From Glutamicibacter arilaitensis Re117 (lineage in GTDB: Bacteria; Actinomycetota; Actinomycetes; Actinomycetales; Micrococcaceae): a stretch of 64,000 nt of DNA. Shown in pieces: positions 8,611 to 17,769 of this stretch. The translations under genes and the position numbers were made by a program. The notes under the pieces were generated by a model that did not search any database, was not told the origin of the DNA, and saw only the letters and a program-made list of their open reading frames with translations. The stretch lies in NCBI RefSeq assembly GCF_000197735.1, contig NC_014550.1, positions 248,001-312,000 on the forward strand, written 5' to 3'. Every line of letters starts with the position of its first letter. The first letter of the stretch is position 1.

Positions 8611-8981
8611 GTGAGCACTCTGGGTCCTCGCGAGCTCGCATCCAGAGTGTATCGGGCGTCCTCTGGCGCGGCCGGCTGTTGGCCCGGACTTCGTCCGGTC
8701 TATTTTCTGTTTTTTGCTGCTGTCCTTCGGAGTGTACGGGCCACCTCCAAACCCACAAGCCGCTCGCTGCGCTTCGGGCGTGCTCCACCAGAAATTCTCG
8801 GGGCCGCGCTCCTTCGTCGCTTCTTTCGGCCCAAGATTTTCGTGGAATGCGCACCCCTGTCGGGTTGATGGGTTTCCGGCTGGCCCCGCTTCATTTCATT
8901 TCGCGAGCAGGCAGAAAAACAACCGGGGGAGGGCTTCGGCGGGAGGCTGGCAACCTGCCCCTCTTTCCGTGAAGCGAAAGG
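8611..8981. other. Non-coding stretch upstream of a mobile-region gene
   Basis: No convincing gene is seen here. The stretch is GC-rich with several short inverted repeats, such as GGACTTCGTCC near 8689. It presumably contains the promoter and leader of the gene starting at 8982. Confidence 0.4.
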
Positions 8982-9416
8982 ATGCAAAAACCTACGCAGA
9001 CCACGACCAAAGACAGCCGCGAAACCGTTACCGTCCCGGCAATTGTCGAGCGCGATATGTACGGCGAAGGGTATGACTGGATGGAATCGCTGGCCGGCAC
9101 CGGGTGGTACGAAGTTCCAGGGTGGGGACGCGACGGATGGGACCTGGGATCCTGGCCTTACATCATCTTCGCCGCGGCGAAGACGACCGATGAAACCGGG
9201 AAGCTGTTCGGATACACCACCTACGTGGAAGGCGACGTGACCGCGCGCTGGTACCGCAGCTGCGAAGCCCGCAACCTGGCCATCAGCAAGGAAGCCTTCT
9301 GGTACTGGGCCAGCGGTCAATCGGACGGACCGGAAGCGTTGGAAGGAATGAACCCGCAAGAGTTCAAACAGATCGACGGGCTATGCGAACCATACATCCC
9401 GAACTTCGGGAACTAA
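8982..9416 (+). CDS. Hypothetical protein of actinobacterial mobile elements
   Basis: 144 residues, acidic and aromatic-rich. It begins MQKPTQTTTKDSRETVTVP and has several Trp/Tyr-rich stretches (GYDWMESLAGTGWYEVPGWG, DLGSWPYIIFAAAK). No signal peptide or membrane segment is visible. Proteins of this appearance occur, to my recollection, near conjugation and antirestriction genes of Micrococcaceae plasmids and integrative elements; that is memory, not a search. An AGCGAAAGG ribosome binding site precedes the ATG. The location beside transfer-gene and DUF1016 remnants fits a mobile-element origin. Function unknown. Confidence 0.65.
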   Translation: MQKPTQTTTKDSRETVTVPAIVERDMYGEGYDWMESLAGTGWYEVPGWGRDGWDLGSWPYIIFAAAKTTDETGKLFGYTTYVEGDVTARWYRSCEARNLAISKEAFWYWASGQSDGPEALEGMNPQEFKQIDGLCEPYIPNFGN

Positions 9417-9495
9417 CCCCGCCAGGAGACATGACTGGTCAAAAGAACTAGGCCGTCCGGCAGAGCGCTCCTATTATGGACAAGGGAAGCAACAG

Positions 9496-9765
9496 CTAGG
9501 AAGCCTTTTTGGTTTGCTTGGTAGCAAACCAGCCGGGCAAGCTAATCAGCAGTCCCACGACGCCAACAATCGCCACCACCCAAAGAGCCGGGGCAGGCCA
9601 TGAGTCCAGGTTGTTCTCATCCATGATGACCCCCATCGAATACAGGGCAATCCCGCTGCATACCAAGGCAATCAAGCTCATCCCGAGGGCCACGGACCAT
9701 AGGGTTCTTCGATTTGCATCCACTGTCTGCTCCTTCGTATCTCCAGTCGATTGGCGCACTTCCAA
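9496..9765 (-). CDS. Small two-helix membrane protein
   Basis: About 89 residues with a likely TTG start (LEVRQSTGDTKEQ, TTG at 9765); the frame has no in-frame ATG earlier. It has two hydrophobic segments, about residues 23-48 (WSVALGMSLIALVCSGIALY) and 60-80 (ALWVVAIVGVVGLLISLPGW), with a basic C-terminal end (ATKQTKKAS). This is a typical small actinobacterial membrane protein with no identifiable function. It converges with the gene at 8982-9416. The start choice is uncertain. Confidence 0.55.
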   Translation of the reverse strand: MEVRQSTGDTKEQTVDANRRTLWSVALGMSLIALVCSGIALYSMGVIMDENNLDSWPAPALWVVAIVGVVGLLISLPGWFATKQTKKAS

Positions 9766-10251
9766 GGAGGCTTCTGCTTCCGGAGAATTCTGAATAGTGC
9801 GTCAACCCAGAGTACTGTATCCGATGCCTTTTAGCTGGGTGCCGCAGGGGGAATCCTCGCCCAGAGAAATTTCAACTCCGTGCAGCATCGAGGGTGCGGC
9901 ACCATGCTATTGCGAGATGCTGGAATGTTCTCGGGCCAAGGGAATTGAGTTTTCATATGGCAGTGCGGGCGGGATTTTTTCTTTCGTTCGTGCTCGTAGC
10001 GAATCGAACTCGATTCTCCCTGCCTGTTTTAGGGTTTGGGTCGTTTGGCTTTGCGTTGCAGTGCTGTGGTTTGCAGATTTTTCGATCTGTGATTGAACGC
10101 GTCGAGCACTTCGGGGCCATACCCACGGCATGCCGTGGGCCAATTGCGTCGACCATGGGTCGGCAGAGGTCTTGTTCTTCCTTCGGAATGCTCCGTCCAA
10201 AAGTTCAGCGTCGTTGACCAAACCGGCCATTTCCGGGGAATTGCCGCAGAA
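9766..10251. other. Intergenic region; no gene supported
   Basis: Several short frames exist on both strands, but none has a good ribosome binding site or a recognisable family. The region is AT-richer than the flanks and may be the right boundary of the mobile region, just before core metabolism resumes with the metY unit. Confidence 0.4.
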
Positions 10252-10290
10252 AAATGAGTGCATGCAACGCGATGTTGCATGCACTCATTT
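10252..10290 (-). terminator. Hairpin terminator of the metY unit
   Basis: A perfect 17-bp inverted repeat (AAATGAGTGCATGCAAC, 5-base loop GCGAT, complement) lies 18 bp after the stop of the CoA-binding protein gene. T-runs flank the stem on both strands. Confidence 0.85.
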
Positions 10291-10308
10291 CTTGCTGTCC
10301 AACACTTC

Positions 10309-10803
10309 CTAGGCGAGCACCTGGCGCTTGGAAGAAATCACGCCGGTGTTGAACCCAGCCAGGCGCAGGCCGCCGTGGAAGCGGGCGTGCTCGATCTTCA
10401 CGCAGCGGTCCATCACCACGTTCATGCCGGCAGCCTCGGCCCGGTGGGCAACTTCCTCATGCCATGAACCCAGCTGCAGCCACAGGGTCTTCGCGCCTAC
10501 GGCCAGGGCCTCATCCAGCACGGTGGGCAGGTCGTCGTGCTTGCGGAAGACCTCGACCAGATCCGGGGTTTCCGGAAGGTCGGCCAGCGACTTGTAAACC
10601 GGCTGGCCCAGGATCTCATCCAGGACCGGGTTGATGAAGTACACCTTGTACTTGGACGAGGACAGCAGGTAGGTCGCCACGAAATAGCTCGCGCGCGATG
10701 GCTTGTTCGAGGCGCCGACAATCGCGATGGTCTTGGTTTGGCGCAGGATCTCCAGACGCTGTGCGGCTCCCGGAGCTTCCCACGTGGTTTCAGCGGCGCT
10801 CAT
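10309..10803 (-). CDS. CoA-binding protein (YccU family)
   Basis: 164 residues forming a single Rossmann-type CoA-binding domain: KTIAIVGASNKPSRASYFVA (nucleotide-binding loop), YKVYFINPVLDEILGQPVY, then LWLQLGSWHEEVAHRAEAAG and a late VMDRCVKIEH. These are standard features of the YccU/CoA_binding_2 family, which lacks a catalytic ligase module. The biochemical role is unresolved. Its ATG overlaps the metY stop, so it is translationally coupled to O-acetylhomoserine sulfhydrylase and shares its SAM riboswitch, which suggests a role in methionine or CoA-thioester metabolism. A paralogue at 42.4 kb carries a stop codon. Confidence 0.88.
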   Translation of the reverse strand: MSAAETTWEAPGAAQRLEILRQTKTIAIVGASNKPSRASYFVATYLLSSSKYKVYFINPVLDEILGQPVYKSLADLPETPDLVEVFRKHDDLPTVLDEALAVGAKTLWLQLGSWHEEVAHRAEAAGMNVVMDRCVKIEHARFHGGLRLAGFNTGVISSKRQVLA

Positions 10804-12176
10804 TAGTTCGCTCCCTTCGATGCTGCAGGAATGGCGCAGGCAGCGCCGTCATAGGTCGGTGCCGCAAATTCCTCGGTGGCACCAGCGACAGCTTCTTGCG
10901 AAGCGGTTAATGCCTGGTCCAGATCCCAGAGGATGTCCTCGAGGTCTTCCAAGCCCACCGATAGGCGGATCAGATCTTCTGGCACACCGGCGGAGACCAG
11001 TTGGTCGGCGCTGAGCTGCTGGTGGGTGGTGGAGGCCGGGTGCAGCACCAAGGTGCGGGCATCGCCGATATTGGCCAGGTGGCTGGCCAGCTGCAGTGCT
11101 TCGATGAACTTGGAGCCGGCTTCGCGCCCGCCCTTCACCCCGAAGCTGAAGACCGAGCCGACGCCCATGGGCAGCAGTTCCTTGGCTTGGGCGTACTGCG
11201 GGTGGGATTCCAAACCGGCGTAGTTCACGTAGGTGACGCGCTCATCGGCTTCCAGCCAGGCGGCTACCTGCTTCGCGTTGGACAGGTGGTTGTCCATGCG
11301 CTGCGGCAAGGTTTCCAAGCCCTGCAGCAGCTGGAATGCTGACTGCGCCGGCAGCGAGGGGCCGAAGTCGCGCAGCTGTTCGCTGCGCAGCTTGGTCAGG
11401 AAGCCGTATTCACCGAAGTTGTCCCACCAGGAGACGTTGCCGTAGCTGGCTACCGGTTCGGTCATTGTGGGGAACTTGCCGTTGCCCCAGTTGAACTTGC
11501 CCGATTCGATGACCACGCCGCCCAAGGTGGTGCCGTGCCCGCCGATGAACTTAGTGGCGGAGTGGATGACGATATCCGCGCCGTGCTCGATGGGACGCAG
11601 GATGTATGGGGGAGTGAGGGTCGAGTCGACGACCAGCGGGAGATTGTGGCGGTGCGCCACCTCGGCCAGGCCCTTCAGGTCGGCGATGTCGCCCGATGGG
11701 TTGGCCACGATCTCGGTATAGACCGCCTTGGTGTTCTCCTGGATGGCCGCTTCGAAATCGGCTGGGTCATTGGAGGAAACGAAGGTGGTGTCGATGCCGA
11801 AGCGCCGCAGCGAGACATCGAGCTGGGTGATGGTGCCGCCGTAGAGCTTGGAGGACGCCACGATGTGGTCTCCGGCCTGCGCCAGCGCGGCGAAGGTAAC
11901 GAATTCTGCGGCCATGCCTGAACCGGTGGCTACCGCGCCGATGCCGCCTTCCAGCGATGCCATGCGCTCTTCAAAAGCGGCCACGGTGGGGTTGCCAATG
12001 CGCGAGTAGATATTGCCGTACTTCTGCAGGGCGAAGAGGTTGGCTGCGTCGTCGGCGTCCTTGAACACGAATGAGGTGCTCTGGTAGATGGGCACTGCGC
12101 GGGCGCCGTGCTCGGCATCGGGGGTGCCGCCGGCATGCAATGCGCGGGTGCGGAATCCAAACTTGTGATCTGCCAT
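10803..12176 (-). CDS. metY: O-acetylhomoserine sulfhydrylase
   Basis: 457 residues, PLP-dependent Cys/Met-metabolism enzyme. It contains the family hallmarks: YSRIGNPTVAAFEERMASLEGG near residues 56-77, a substrate/PLP region DSTLTPPYILRPIEHGADI, and the PLP-lysine context HSATKFIGGHGTTLGG. The length and the FALQKYGNIYSRIGNPT start fit MetY rather than MetB. It makes homocysteine from O-acetylhomoserine and sulfide in the cytoplasm. A SAM riboswitch precedes it, and a CoA-binding protein gene overlaps its 3' end. An AAGGAG ribosome binding site lies about 12 bases upstream of the ATG. Confidence 0.93.
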   Translation of the reverse strand: MADHKFGFRTRALHAGGTPDAEHGARAVPIYQSTSFVFKDADDAANLFALQKYGNIYSRIGNPTVAAFEERMASLEGGIGAVATGSGMAAEFVTFAALAQAGDHIVASSKLYGGTITQLDVSLRRFGIDTTFVSSNDPADFEAAIQENTKAVYTEIVANPSGDIADLKGLAEVAHRHNLPLVVDSTLTPPYILRPIEHGADIVIHSATKFIGGHGTTLGGVVIESGKFNWGNGKFPTMTEPVASYGNVSWWDNFGEYGFLTKLRSEQLRDFGPSLPAQSAFQLLQGLETLPQRMDNHLSNAKQVAAWLEADERVTYVNYAGLESHPQYAQAKELLPMGVGSVFSFGVKGGREAGSKFIEALQLASHLANIGDARTLVLHPASTTHQQLSADQLVSAGVPEDLIRLSVGLEDLEDILWDLDQALTASQEAVAGATEEFAAPTYDGAACAIPAASKGAN

Positions 12177-12238
12177 GATGGCGTACGACTCCTTGTCGAT
12201 TGGGTGTTCGCGCTCGCCGCACTGCGGGTCGCGATCGA

Positions 12239-12272
12239 GGCAGGAATCCCGGAATCAATGTCGCTTCCTGCC
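12239..12272 (-). promoter_or_regulatory. Leader hairpin between SAM riboswitch and metY
   Basis: An 8-bp stem (GGCAGGAA/TTCCTGCC) with an 18-base loop lies in the metY leader between the aptamer and the ribosome binding site. There is no U-run after it. It could be part of the expression platform. Confidence 0.4.
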
Positions 12273-12293
12273 GTGGGACAACGGGTAAGCGGC

Positions 12294-12384
12294 TGCATCG
12301 TTTCTGGCGGTAGCACCGTTGCCACCGGATGTGGCAGGTTGCTGCGGCGTCAACGAACCAGATCTCTCAGCCGCTCGGGATGGT
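12294..12384 (-). promoter_or_regulatory. SAM riboswitch (S-box-like) upstream of metY
   Basis: The minus-strand sequence has the SAM aptamer layout: P1 strand CCATC, GAGCGGCTGAGAGATCTGG, a GCAGCAACC core, a variable P3 hairpin, GGTGCTACCGCCAG, and the closing GATGC. The same core appears four more times in this window. It should lower metY expression when SAM is plentiful. The assignment to SAM-I rather than another member of the SAM clan is by eye. Confidence 0.88.
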
Positions 12385-12497
12385 GTAATAATCTTCGCAA
12401 CATGACCCTTCGTGACCCAACTATGAGTCGTAACGTTGCGTATTGGGGATATTTTCACAGATTATTCGACCCGCAGCGCCACCACTAAGCTGGAGCC

Positions 12498-13058
12498 ATG
12501 GAGACTTCGTTGGCGCTGGTCCGGCACGGGCAGACAGATTGGAACCTTGCAGGACGCCTGCAAGGACGCACAGATATTCCGTTGAACGAGACCGGACGCG
12601 AGCAAGCCCGCGCGGTAGGGCGAGCGCTGGCCGGACAGGGCTGGAGCCTGATTCTGGGTTCTCCGCTGGAACGCGCGCAGGAAACTGCCACGTTGATGGC
12701 CGAGCAGCTCGGGGCTGCTACCGGCGATGCCGTCCCCGAACTCATTGAACGCGGTTTCGGGCCGTTGGAGGGCCGGATCATGGCCGAGGTGAGTGAAGAA
12801 GAGACGGCCGCCGCCAAGGACCAGCTTGAACCGCGCGCGGATATCCTGAGCAGGGCGATCCCAGCGCTATTGGAACTGGCCAAGGCGCACGCCGGGACGA
12901 AGATCATGATTGTCAGCCACGGCGCCACTATGCGCAACATCCGTGATGCCCTGGCCGGAACCAAGGAAGCGCGGGGCGTGGAAAACGGTGAAGTGCTGGA
13001 TATTGACTCGCACCGATTGCAGCAGCTGGCCGATGAACTGGATCTGGTCGCACTCTAG
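12498..13058 (+). CDS. Histidine phosphatase (phosphoglycerate-mutase-like) family protein
   Basis: 186 residues. The catalytic motif LVRHGQTDWN (Arg9, His10) lies at the N-terminus, followed by LQGRTDIPLNETGREQA and SPLERAQETA, with the second histidine motif IVSHGATMRN near residue 140. These are diagnostic of the branch-1 histidine phosphatase fold, which transfers phosphate via His10. Substrates in this family range from phosphosugars to alpha-ribazole phosphate, so no specific name is given. It is divergent from metY and followed closely by a sigma factor gene. No signal peptide; cytoplasmic. Confidence 0.9.
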   Translation: METSLALVRHGQTDWNLAGRLQGRTDIPLNETGREQARAVGRALAGQGWSLILGSPLERAQETATLMAEQLGAATGDAVPELIERGFGPLEGRIMAEVSEEETAAAKDQLEPRADILSRAIPALLELAKAHAGTKIMIVSHGATMRNIRDALAGTKEARGVENGEVLDIDSHRLQQLADELDLVAL

Positions 13059-13178
13059 CGCCTGGCTTTGCCACCATCCGGGGGTGCGGGAAAAATTGTG
13101 GACACCGGCTCACGGAACCGGCCCGCGGTACGTTTACAGGGTGAAGGCCCACGACGGGCTCCAACTTCCAGGAGAGCC

Positions 13179-13676
13179 ATGCAAGCACCGTTTGAACGGA
13201 TAGTCCAAGAATATGGGCTCAACGTGCTGCGGGTCTGCCGCGCCCTGCTCGATGAGCACCGCGCGCAGGATGCCTGGTCCGAGACTTTCCTCGCAGCGCT
13301 GAAGGCCTATCCGAACCTGCCCGAAGATGCCAACGTCGCGGCCTGGCTGGTGCGCATCGCACACAACAAGGCCATCGACGAGTTGCGCAAGCACAAGCCC
13401 GAAAGCCTGGTCGAAATCGATCTGGAAGGCACCTTGGACTCCGGGCCGGGGCCCGGCGCGCAACTGGAAAATCTGCAGTTGTGGCATGAGGTCAACCAGC
13501 TGCCGCCCAAGCAACGGCAAGTGATTGCCTACCGGTACCTGGGAGGCCTGAGCTACGCGGGCATCGCCGGAATCATTTCCGGCAGCGAAGCAGCCGCGCG
13601 GCGCGCTGGCGCCGACGGGATCAAGAACTTGCGAGCCCGCCTGGGAGAATCCGAACTATGGCGGGAGCAGCCATGA
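13179..13676 (+). CDS. Sigma-70 family (ECF-like) RNA polymerase sigma factor
   Basis: 165 residues from the ATG at 13179, chosen because AGGAGAG lies just upstream; a longer frame from 13068 adds 37 unrelated residues. Region 2 is visible as FERIVQEYGLNVLRVCRALL, then DAWSETFLAALKAYPNL and VRIAHNKAIDELRKHK. Region 4 is LPPKQRQVIAYRYLGGLSYA followed by GSEAAARRAGADGIKNLRARL. No anti-sigma gene is adjacent. Its stop overlaps the ATG of ogt, so the two are translationally coupled and it may control an alkylation or stress response. Confidence 0.85.
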   Translation: MQAPFERIVQEYGLNVLRVCRALLDEHRAQDAWSETFLAALKAYPNLPEDANVAAWLVRIAHNKAIDELRKHKPESLVEIDLEGTLDSGPGPGAQLENLQLWHEVNQLPPKQRQVIAYRYLGGLSYAGIAGIISGSEAAARRAGADGIKNLRARLGESELWREQP

Positions 13677-14299
13677 ACAAGAGCAAAGCACAAGAACCAG
13701 GCACCGAGGATTCCGCGGTCCTTGCCTCATTGGGCCAGAAGCTCGCCGCGCAGGCACACGAGCAGGCGCTGGTGGATGTTGCCTACCGCATTGTCGACAG
13801 CCCGCTGGGAAGCCTGCTGCTGGCCAGTACGCAAAACGGCTTGGCGCGCGTCGCCTTCGAATCCGAGGACCATGACCGGATCCTGGAGCTGCTTTCCGAA
13901 AAGCTCGGTTCGCGCATCCTGCGCGATGCGAAGCGCCTGGATGCCGCAGCCCGGCAGCTCGATGAATACTTCTCCGGCCAGCGCCAAGGGTTCGAACTGG
14001 CCCTGGACCTGACGCTCTCCACCGATTTCCGCCGGCAGGTGCAGCTTCAGCTCGGGCAGATCGCCTATGGGCAAACTTGCAGCTACGCCCAGATGGCGCA
14101 GCAGATCGGCAAGCCCAAAGCCGTGCGTGCCGTTGGCTCAGCCTGCGCCACCAACCCGATTCCCATCGTGCTGCCCTGCCACCGGGTGCTGCGCACCGAT
14201 GGGTCGCTGGGCGGCTACCTCGGCGGGCTTGAGGCCAAGAGCGAGCTGTTGAAACTGGAGAACCCTCACTTCGCTGAACAGGGGGCAACCTTGTTCTAG
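13673..14299 (+). CDS. ogt: Methylated-DNA--protein-cysteine S-methyltransferase
   Basis: 208 residues from the ATG at 13673; an in-frame ATG at 13658 is possible, but the later one overlaps the sigma-factor stop as ATGA and has GGGAGCAG in front. The active-site motif IVLPCHRV (Cys169) and the following GSLGGYLGGLEAKSELLKLE are canonical. It repairs O6-alkylguanine by irreversible transfer of the alkyl group to Cys169. The coupling to a sigma factor suggests joint induction under DNA alkylation stress, as in adaptive-response arrangements, although no Ada-type regulator is present here. Confidence 0.95.
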   Translation: MNKSKAQEPGTEDSAVLASLGQKLAAQAHEQALVDVAYRIVDSPLGSLLLASTQNGLARVAFESEDHDRILELLSEKLGSRILRDAKRLDAAARQLDEYFSGQRQGFELALDLTLSTDFRRQVQLQLGQIAYGQTCSYAQMAQQIGKPKAVRAVGSACATNPIPIVLPCHRVLRTDGSLGGYLGGLEAKSELLKLENPHFAEQGATLF

Positions 14300-14321
14300 G
14301 CACGAAGACGAATCTTAAACA

Positions 14322-14365
14322 ATGCTGGGCTGGTGCCTTCCCTGCGGAAGGCACCAGCCCAGCAT
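14322..14365. terminator. Bidirectional hairpin terminator between ogt and katG
   Basis: A perfect 20-bp stem (ATGCTGGGCTGGTGCCTTCC and its complement) with a 4-base loop lies between two convergent genes. Confidence 0.88.
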
Positions 14366-14396
14366 CTGTTACTGCAAGCTAGCAGCTAAGCAGCGG

Positions 14397-16577
14397 CTAC
14401 TTGCGGCGCAGCTCGAAGCGGTCCGAGTCCATGACCTTGGCCCAAGCCTGGGCGAAGTCCTTGACGAACTTCGTCTTGGCATCGTCCGAAGCGTAGACTT
14501 CGGCGACAGCGCGCAGTTCCGAGTTGGCACCGAAGACCAGGTCCACGCGGGAACCGACCCAGCGGCCGTCCTTCGAGTGGTAGGTCTGCTCGTCTTCGGA
14601 AGCGGTCCACCCGATGCCTGGCTCCAGCAGGTTCGCGAAGAAGTCGTTGGTCAACGCACCTGGGTTCTCGGTGAAGACGCCCAAGTTCGAACCGTCCCAG
14701 TTGTTGCCCAGCACGCGCAGGCCGCCGACCAGTACGGTCAGTTCTGGCGCGGACAGGCCCAACAGGTTGGCCTTGTCGATCAGCAGGTACTCGCTTGGCA
14801 TCTTGATGAAGCCCGAGTCGTAGTTGCGCAGGCCGTCGGAGACTGGCTCCAACCAGGCGAACTGCTCCACGTCGGTCTGCTCCTGGGTCGCGTCAACGCG
14901 GCCCGGGGTGAATGGAACCTCGATTGGCTGGCCCGCGGCTGCAGCAGCCTGCTCGACACCGACGTTGCCGGCCAAGACCACGACGTCAGCGAAGGAAGCC
15001 TTGATCTCCGAGGTGGCGTTGAAGGTATCAACGATCTCTTCCAGCTTGGCGATGACCGGCTTGAGCTGCTCTGGCTGGTTCACGGTCCAGGAGACCTGTG
15101 GTTCCAGACGGATGCGGCCGCCGTTGGCGCCGCCGCGCTTGTCCGAGCTGCGGAACGAGGAAGCTGCCTTCCATGCGGTGGAGACCAGCTGCTGGACGGT
15201 CAGGCCCGAGTCGTTGATCAGTGCCTTCAGCGCTGCGATCTCCTGGACACCCAGGGTGACCTGCGGAGCTGCTGGCAGTGGATCCTGCCAAGCTAGGTCC
15301 TCAGCTGGGACTTCTGGACCGAAGTAGCGGGACTTCGGACCCATGTCGCGGTGGGTCAGCTTGAACCAAGCGCGGGCGTAGGCCTCGGCGAACTCGTCAG
15401 GGTTTTCCTTGAAGTTCTTCGAAATCGGGCCGTAGATCGGGTCGAAGCGCAGTGCCAGGTCACTGGTCAGCATGCGCGGTTCGCGGTGCTCCAGGGTGTC
15501 GTGGGCAGGCTGGACCAGGCCAGCGCCGCCACCATTGACCGGGCGCCACTGCTTGGCACCGGCAGCGGATTCGAACAGTTCCCACTCGTAGGCGAACAGG
15601 ATGTGGAAGAACTCGTTGTCCCAGCGGGTTGGGTGGTAGGTCCAGGTAACTTCCAGACCCGAAGCGGTGTTGTTTTCCGCGTTGCCCTCGCCGTAGCCGT
15701 TCTTCCAGCCCAGGCCCTGCTCTTCAAGCGGAGCGGCTTCTGGATCTGCACCGATGCGGTCAACGTTGTTGGCGCCGTGGGTCTTGCCGAAGGTGTGGCC
15801 ACCGGCAATCAGGGCTACGGTCTCGTAGTCATCCATACCCATGCGGCGGAAGGTCTCGCGCACGTCGATTGCCGAAGCCAGTGGATCCGGGTTGCCGTCC
15901 GGACCCTCTGGGTTCACGTAGATCAGGCCCATCTGGACTGCTGCCAGGGGGGCTTCCAAATCGCGTTCGCCCGAGTAGCGTTCGTTATCCAGCCAGACCT
16001 TTTCAGGACCCCAGTAAACATCGTCATCGGCTTCCCAGACGTCCTTGCGGCCACCGGCGAAACCGAAGGTCTTCAGGCCCATGTGCTCCATGGCGACGTT
16101 GCCGGCCAGGATCATGAGGTCGGCCCACGAGATGGACTGGCCGTACTTCTTCTTCACTGGCCACAGCAGGCGGCGAGCCTTGTCCAGGCCCACGTTGTCC
16201 GGCCATGCGTTCAGTGGAGCGAAGCGCTGCTGGCCTGCGCCGCCACCGCCGCGGCCGTCGTGCGAACGGTAAGTACCGGCGGAGTGCCATGCCATGCGGA
16301 TGTACAGCGGACCGTAGTGGTTGAAGTCTGCTGGCCACCAGTCCTGGCGGGTGGTCATGTTCTCGATCAGGTCGGCCTTCAGGGCCTCCATGTCCAGCGC
16401 GTTGAAAGCCTCGATGTAGTCGAAGTCCTCATCCAACGGGTTTGAAACCTGCTGGTTCTTTGCAAGGATCTTCAGGTTCAGCTTGTTCGGCCACCATTCG
16501 GTGTTGGCGTTGCCCTGGGTCGGGTGAATTCGGCCCTGGCCAACTACTGGGCACTGACCTGCAGTCGTTTCAGACAT
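14397..16577 (-). CDS. katG: Catalase-peroxidase
   Basis: 726 residues, the usual KatG length with duplicated peroxidase domains. The distal heme pocket is [12 protein letters not shown] (Arg and His), preceded by [15 protein letters not shown] with the Trp of the Met-Tyr-Trp adduct; the Tyr is in [11 protein letters not shown]. The proximal histidine lies in [14 protein letters not shown]. The enzyme degrades hydrogen peroxide and peroxidises donors in the cytoplasm. The gene follows furA on the same strand with a gap of about 100 bp, the classical actinobacterial furA-katG arrangement, so peroxide-relieved FurA repression is expected. Confidence 0.97.
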   Translation of the reverse strand: MSETTAGQCPVVGQGRIHPTQGNANTEWWPNKLNLKILAKNQQVSNPLDEDFDYIEAFNALDMEALKADLIENMTTRQDWWPADFNHYGPLYIRMAWHSAGTYRSHDGRGGGGAGQQRFAPLNAWPDNVGLDKARRLLWPVKKKYGQSISWADLMILAGNVAMEHMGLKTFGFAGGRKDVWEADDDVYWGPEKVWLDNERYSGERDLEAPLAAVQMGLIYVNPEGPDGNPDPLASAIDVRETFRRMGMDDYETVALIAGGHTFGKTHGANNVDRIGADPEAAPLEEQGLGWKNGYGEGNAENNTASGLEVTWTYHPTRWDNEFFHILFAYEWELFESAAGAKQWRPVNGGGAGLVQPAHDTLEHREPRMLTSDLALRFDPIYGPISKNFKENPDEFAEAYARAWFKLTHRDMGPKSRYFGPEVPAEDLAWQDPLPAAPQVTLGVQEIAALKALINDSGLTVQQLVSTAWKAASSFRSSDKRGGANGGRIRLEPQVSWTVNQPEQLKPVIAKLEEIVDTFNATSEIKASFADVVVLAGNVGVEQAAAAAGQPIEVPFTPGRVDATQEQTDVEQFAWLEPVSDGLRNYDSGFIKMPSEYLLIDKANLLGLSAPELTVLVGGLRVLGNNWDGSNLGVFTENPGALTNDFFANLLEPGIGWTASEDEQTYHSKDGRWVGSRVDLVFGANSELRAVAEVYASDDAKTKFVKDFAQAWAKVMDSDRFELRRK

Positions 16578-16679
16578 GTGCTCTTCCTTCCGGTTTTCTA
16601 GTGTTTATGCGGTTTGATTCCATCGCGTACAAGCGCGCTTGCGTGCAATGGCAAAACTTGGGTGCTGGTGCTGCGTCGG

Positions 16680-17108
16680 CTATGCGTTCACAACCTGGCA
16701 TTGTGGGCAGATGCCCCAGTAGATCACTTCGGCTTCATCGATTATGAAGCCGTGGTGATCGGAGGCATGCAGGCATGGGGCTTCGCCGACAGCGCAGTCG
16801 ACATCCGCCAGATTTCCGCATTGCCGGCACACCACATGGTGGTGGTTGTCGCCGACGCGGGTTTCGTAGCGGGCGATGTGCCCCTGTGGCTGGATCTGCC
16901 GGATGACGCCCAATTTCGTGAAGAGCTTGAGCGAATCGTAGACCGCTTGGTGTGACACGTGCGGGTGATCGCCATGGACTGCCGAAATAATGGTTTCGGT
17001 GTCTGCATGGGGGTGCGCGGCGACAGCTGCGAGGACGGCAACGCGTGGTTGGGTCACTCGCATCGATGCTGCCTTGAGCACCTGTTCGATACCGGCTTCT
17101 GATGTCAT
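16680..17108 (-). CDS. furA: Fur-family peroxide/iron-responsive repressor (FurA-type)
   Basis: 142 residues. It has an N-terminal winged helix (RVTQPRVAVLAAVAAHPHAD, then HVSHQAVYDSLKLFTKLGVI) and a C-terminal metal-binding and dimer domain with a GDNHHHVVCRQCG block (His89-91, Cys94, Cys97) and CPQC (Cys134, Cys137), forming the structural zinc site. The gene directly precedes katG, as in mycobacteria and streptomycetes, where FurA represses itself and katG and is inactivated by peroxide. A TTGACT -35-like element lies in the upstream region at about 17145. Confidence 0.93.
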   Translation of the reverse strand: MTSEAGIEQVLKAASMRVTQPRVAVLAAVAAHPHADTETIISAVHGDHPHVSHQAVYDSLKLFTKLGVIRQIQPQGHIARYETRVGDNHHHVVCRQCGNLADVDCAVGEAPCLHASDHHGFIIDEAEVIYWGICPQCQVVNA

Positions 17109-17769
17109 ATATCCAGCATGCCCGCTTATTTTGAATCAGTCAAGATAACTTCGGATGTATTTCAGATTGCTTCGACGTAAAACGGGAAAAATCATCTTTT
17201 TGCCGCTCAGCAGTAAGTATGCAGATTGTGGAATATTTTCAAACGCGCTTGATCTGCGCGCTCATGGTGCACATGGAGCGTATTTCTACCACGAAATTCC
17301 AGATGCGAATGCGAATTTGAGGGAGAGAAATTGTGGCCCATGCCGAGGTTAATTCAGGCTGATTAGGGCATTATTCGCCACTGCGCGAGCAACTTCACAG
17401 AAACCAAATCCAGCGCGGAATCATCAGCCTCAAACGGTGTATTGAACGTCGAAACCCGCGGAAAGTCAAAGTTTCAGTTTGACCCGAGGTGATTAGTCGA
17501 CCATGCTGGACTGGGCATAATTAGGCGTTTATCGCGCGAATTTGGCATTTAAATTCAGTTCCTCTGAAACGTAATTCATGAGGCATCCAAACTGGATAGC
17601 TGTTTCATTCAGCCCGCCGCGGCGTGAGAATTACACGCGCAAAACTGACACCAGAAGAGCAACTCGCAATCAATCACACTGCATGGCAATCGCTTCCTTG
17701 AGAAACGGTTTCTCGCCAGGTTCCGGGCCGACCTCCGATCCGGAATCTCACCAGTGAAGGAAGAACGCA
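17109..17769. other. Intergenic region; no gene supported
   Basis: About 660 bp of AT-richer sequence lie between furA and the BCCT transporter. A 65-codon frame at 17155-17352 has no ribosome binding site or family resemblance. The region should hold the furA promoter at one end and the transporter promoter at the other. I see no RNA gene. Confidence 0.45.

Noticed and set aside
9990-10020. T-arm-like GAATCGAGTTCGATTCG on the minus strand
   Set aside because: No acceptor, D or anticodon arms can be built around it, so it is not a tRNA gene.
13068-13178. Upstream extension of the sigma factor
   Set aside because: The extra residues do not resemble sigma region 1 or 2, and a good ribosome binding site lies before the ATG at 13179.
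15351-16445. Long plus-strand frame opposite katG
   Set aside because: katG is unmistakable on the other strand; this frame has no family motifs or ribosome binding site.
17155-17352. 65-codon plus-strand frame in the furA-BCCT gap
   Set aside because: No ribosome binding site, no homology-like features, and AT-rich context.
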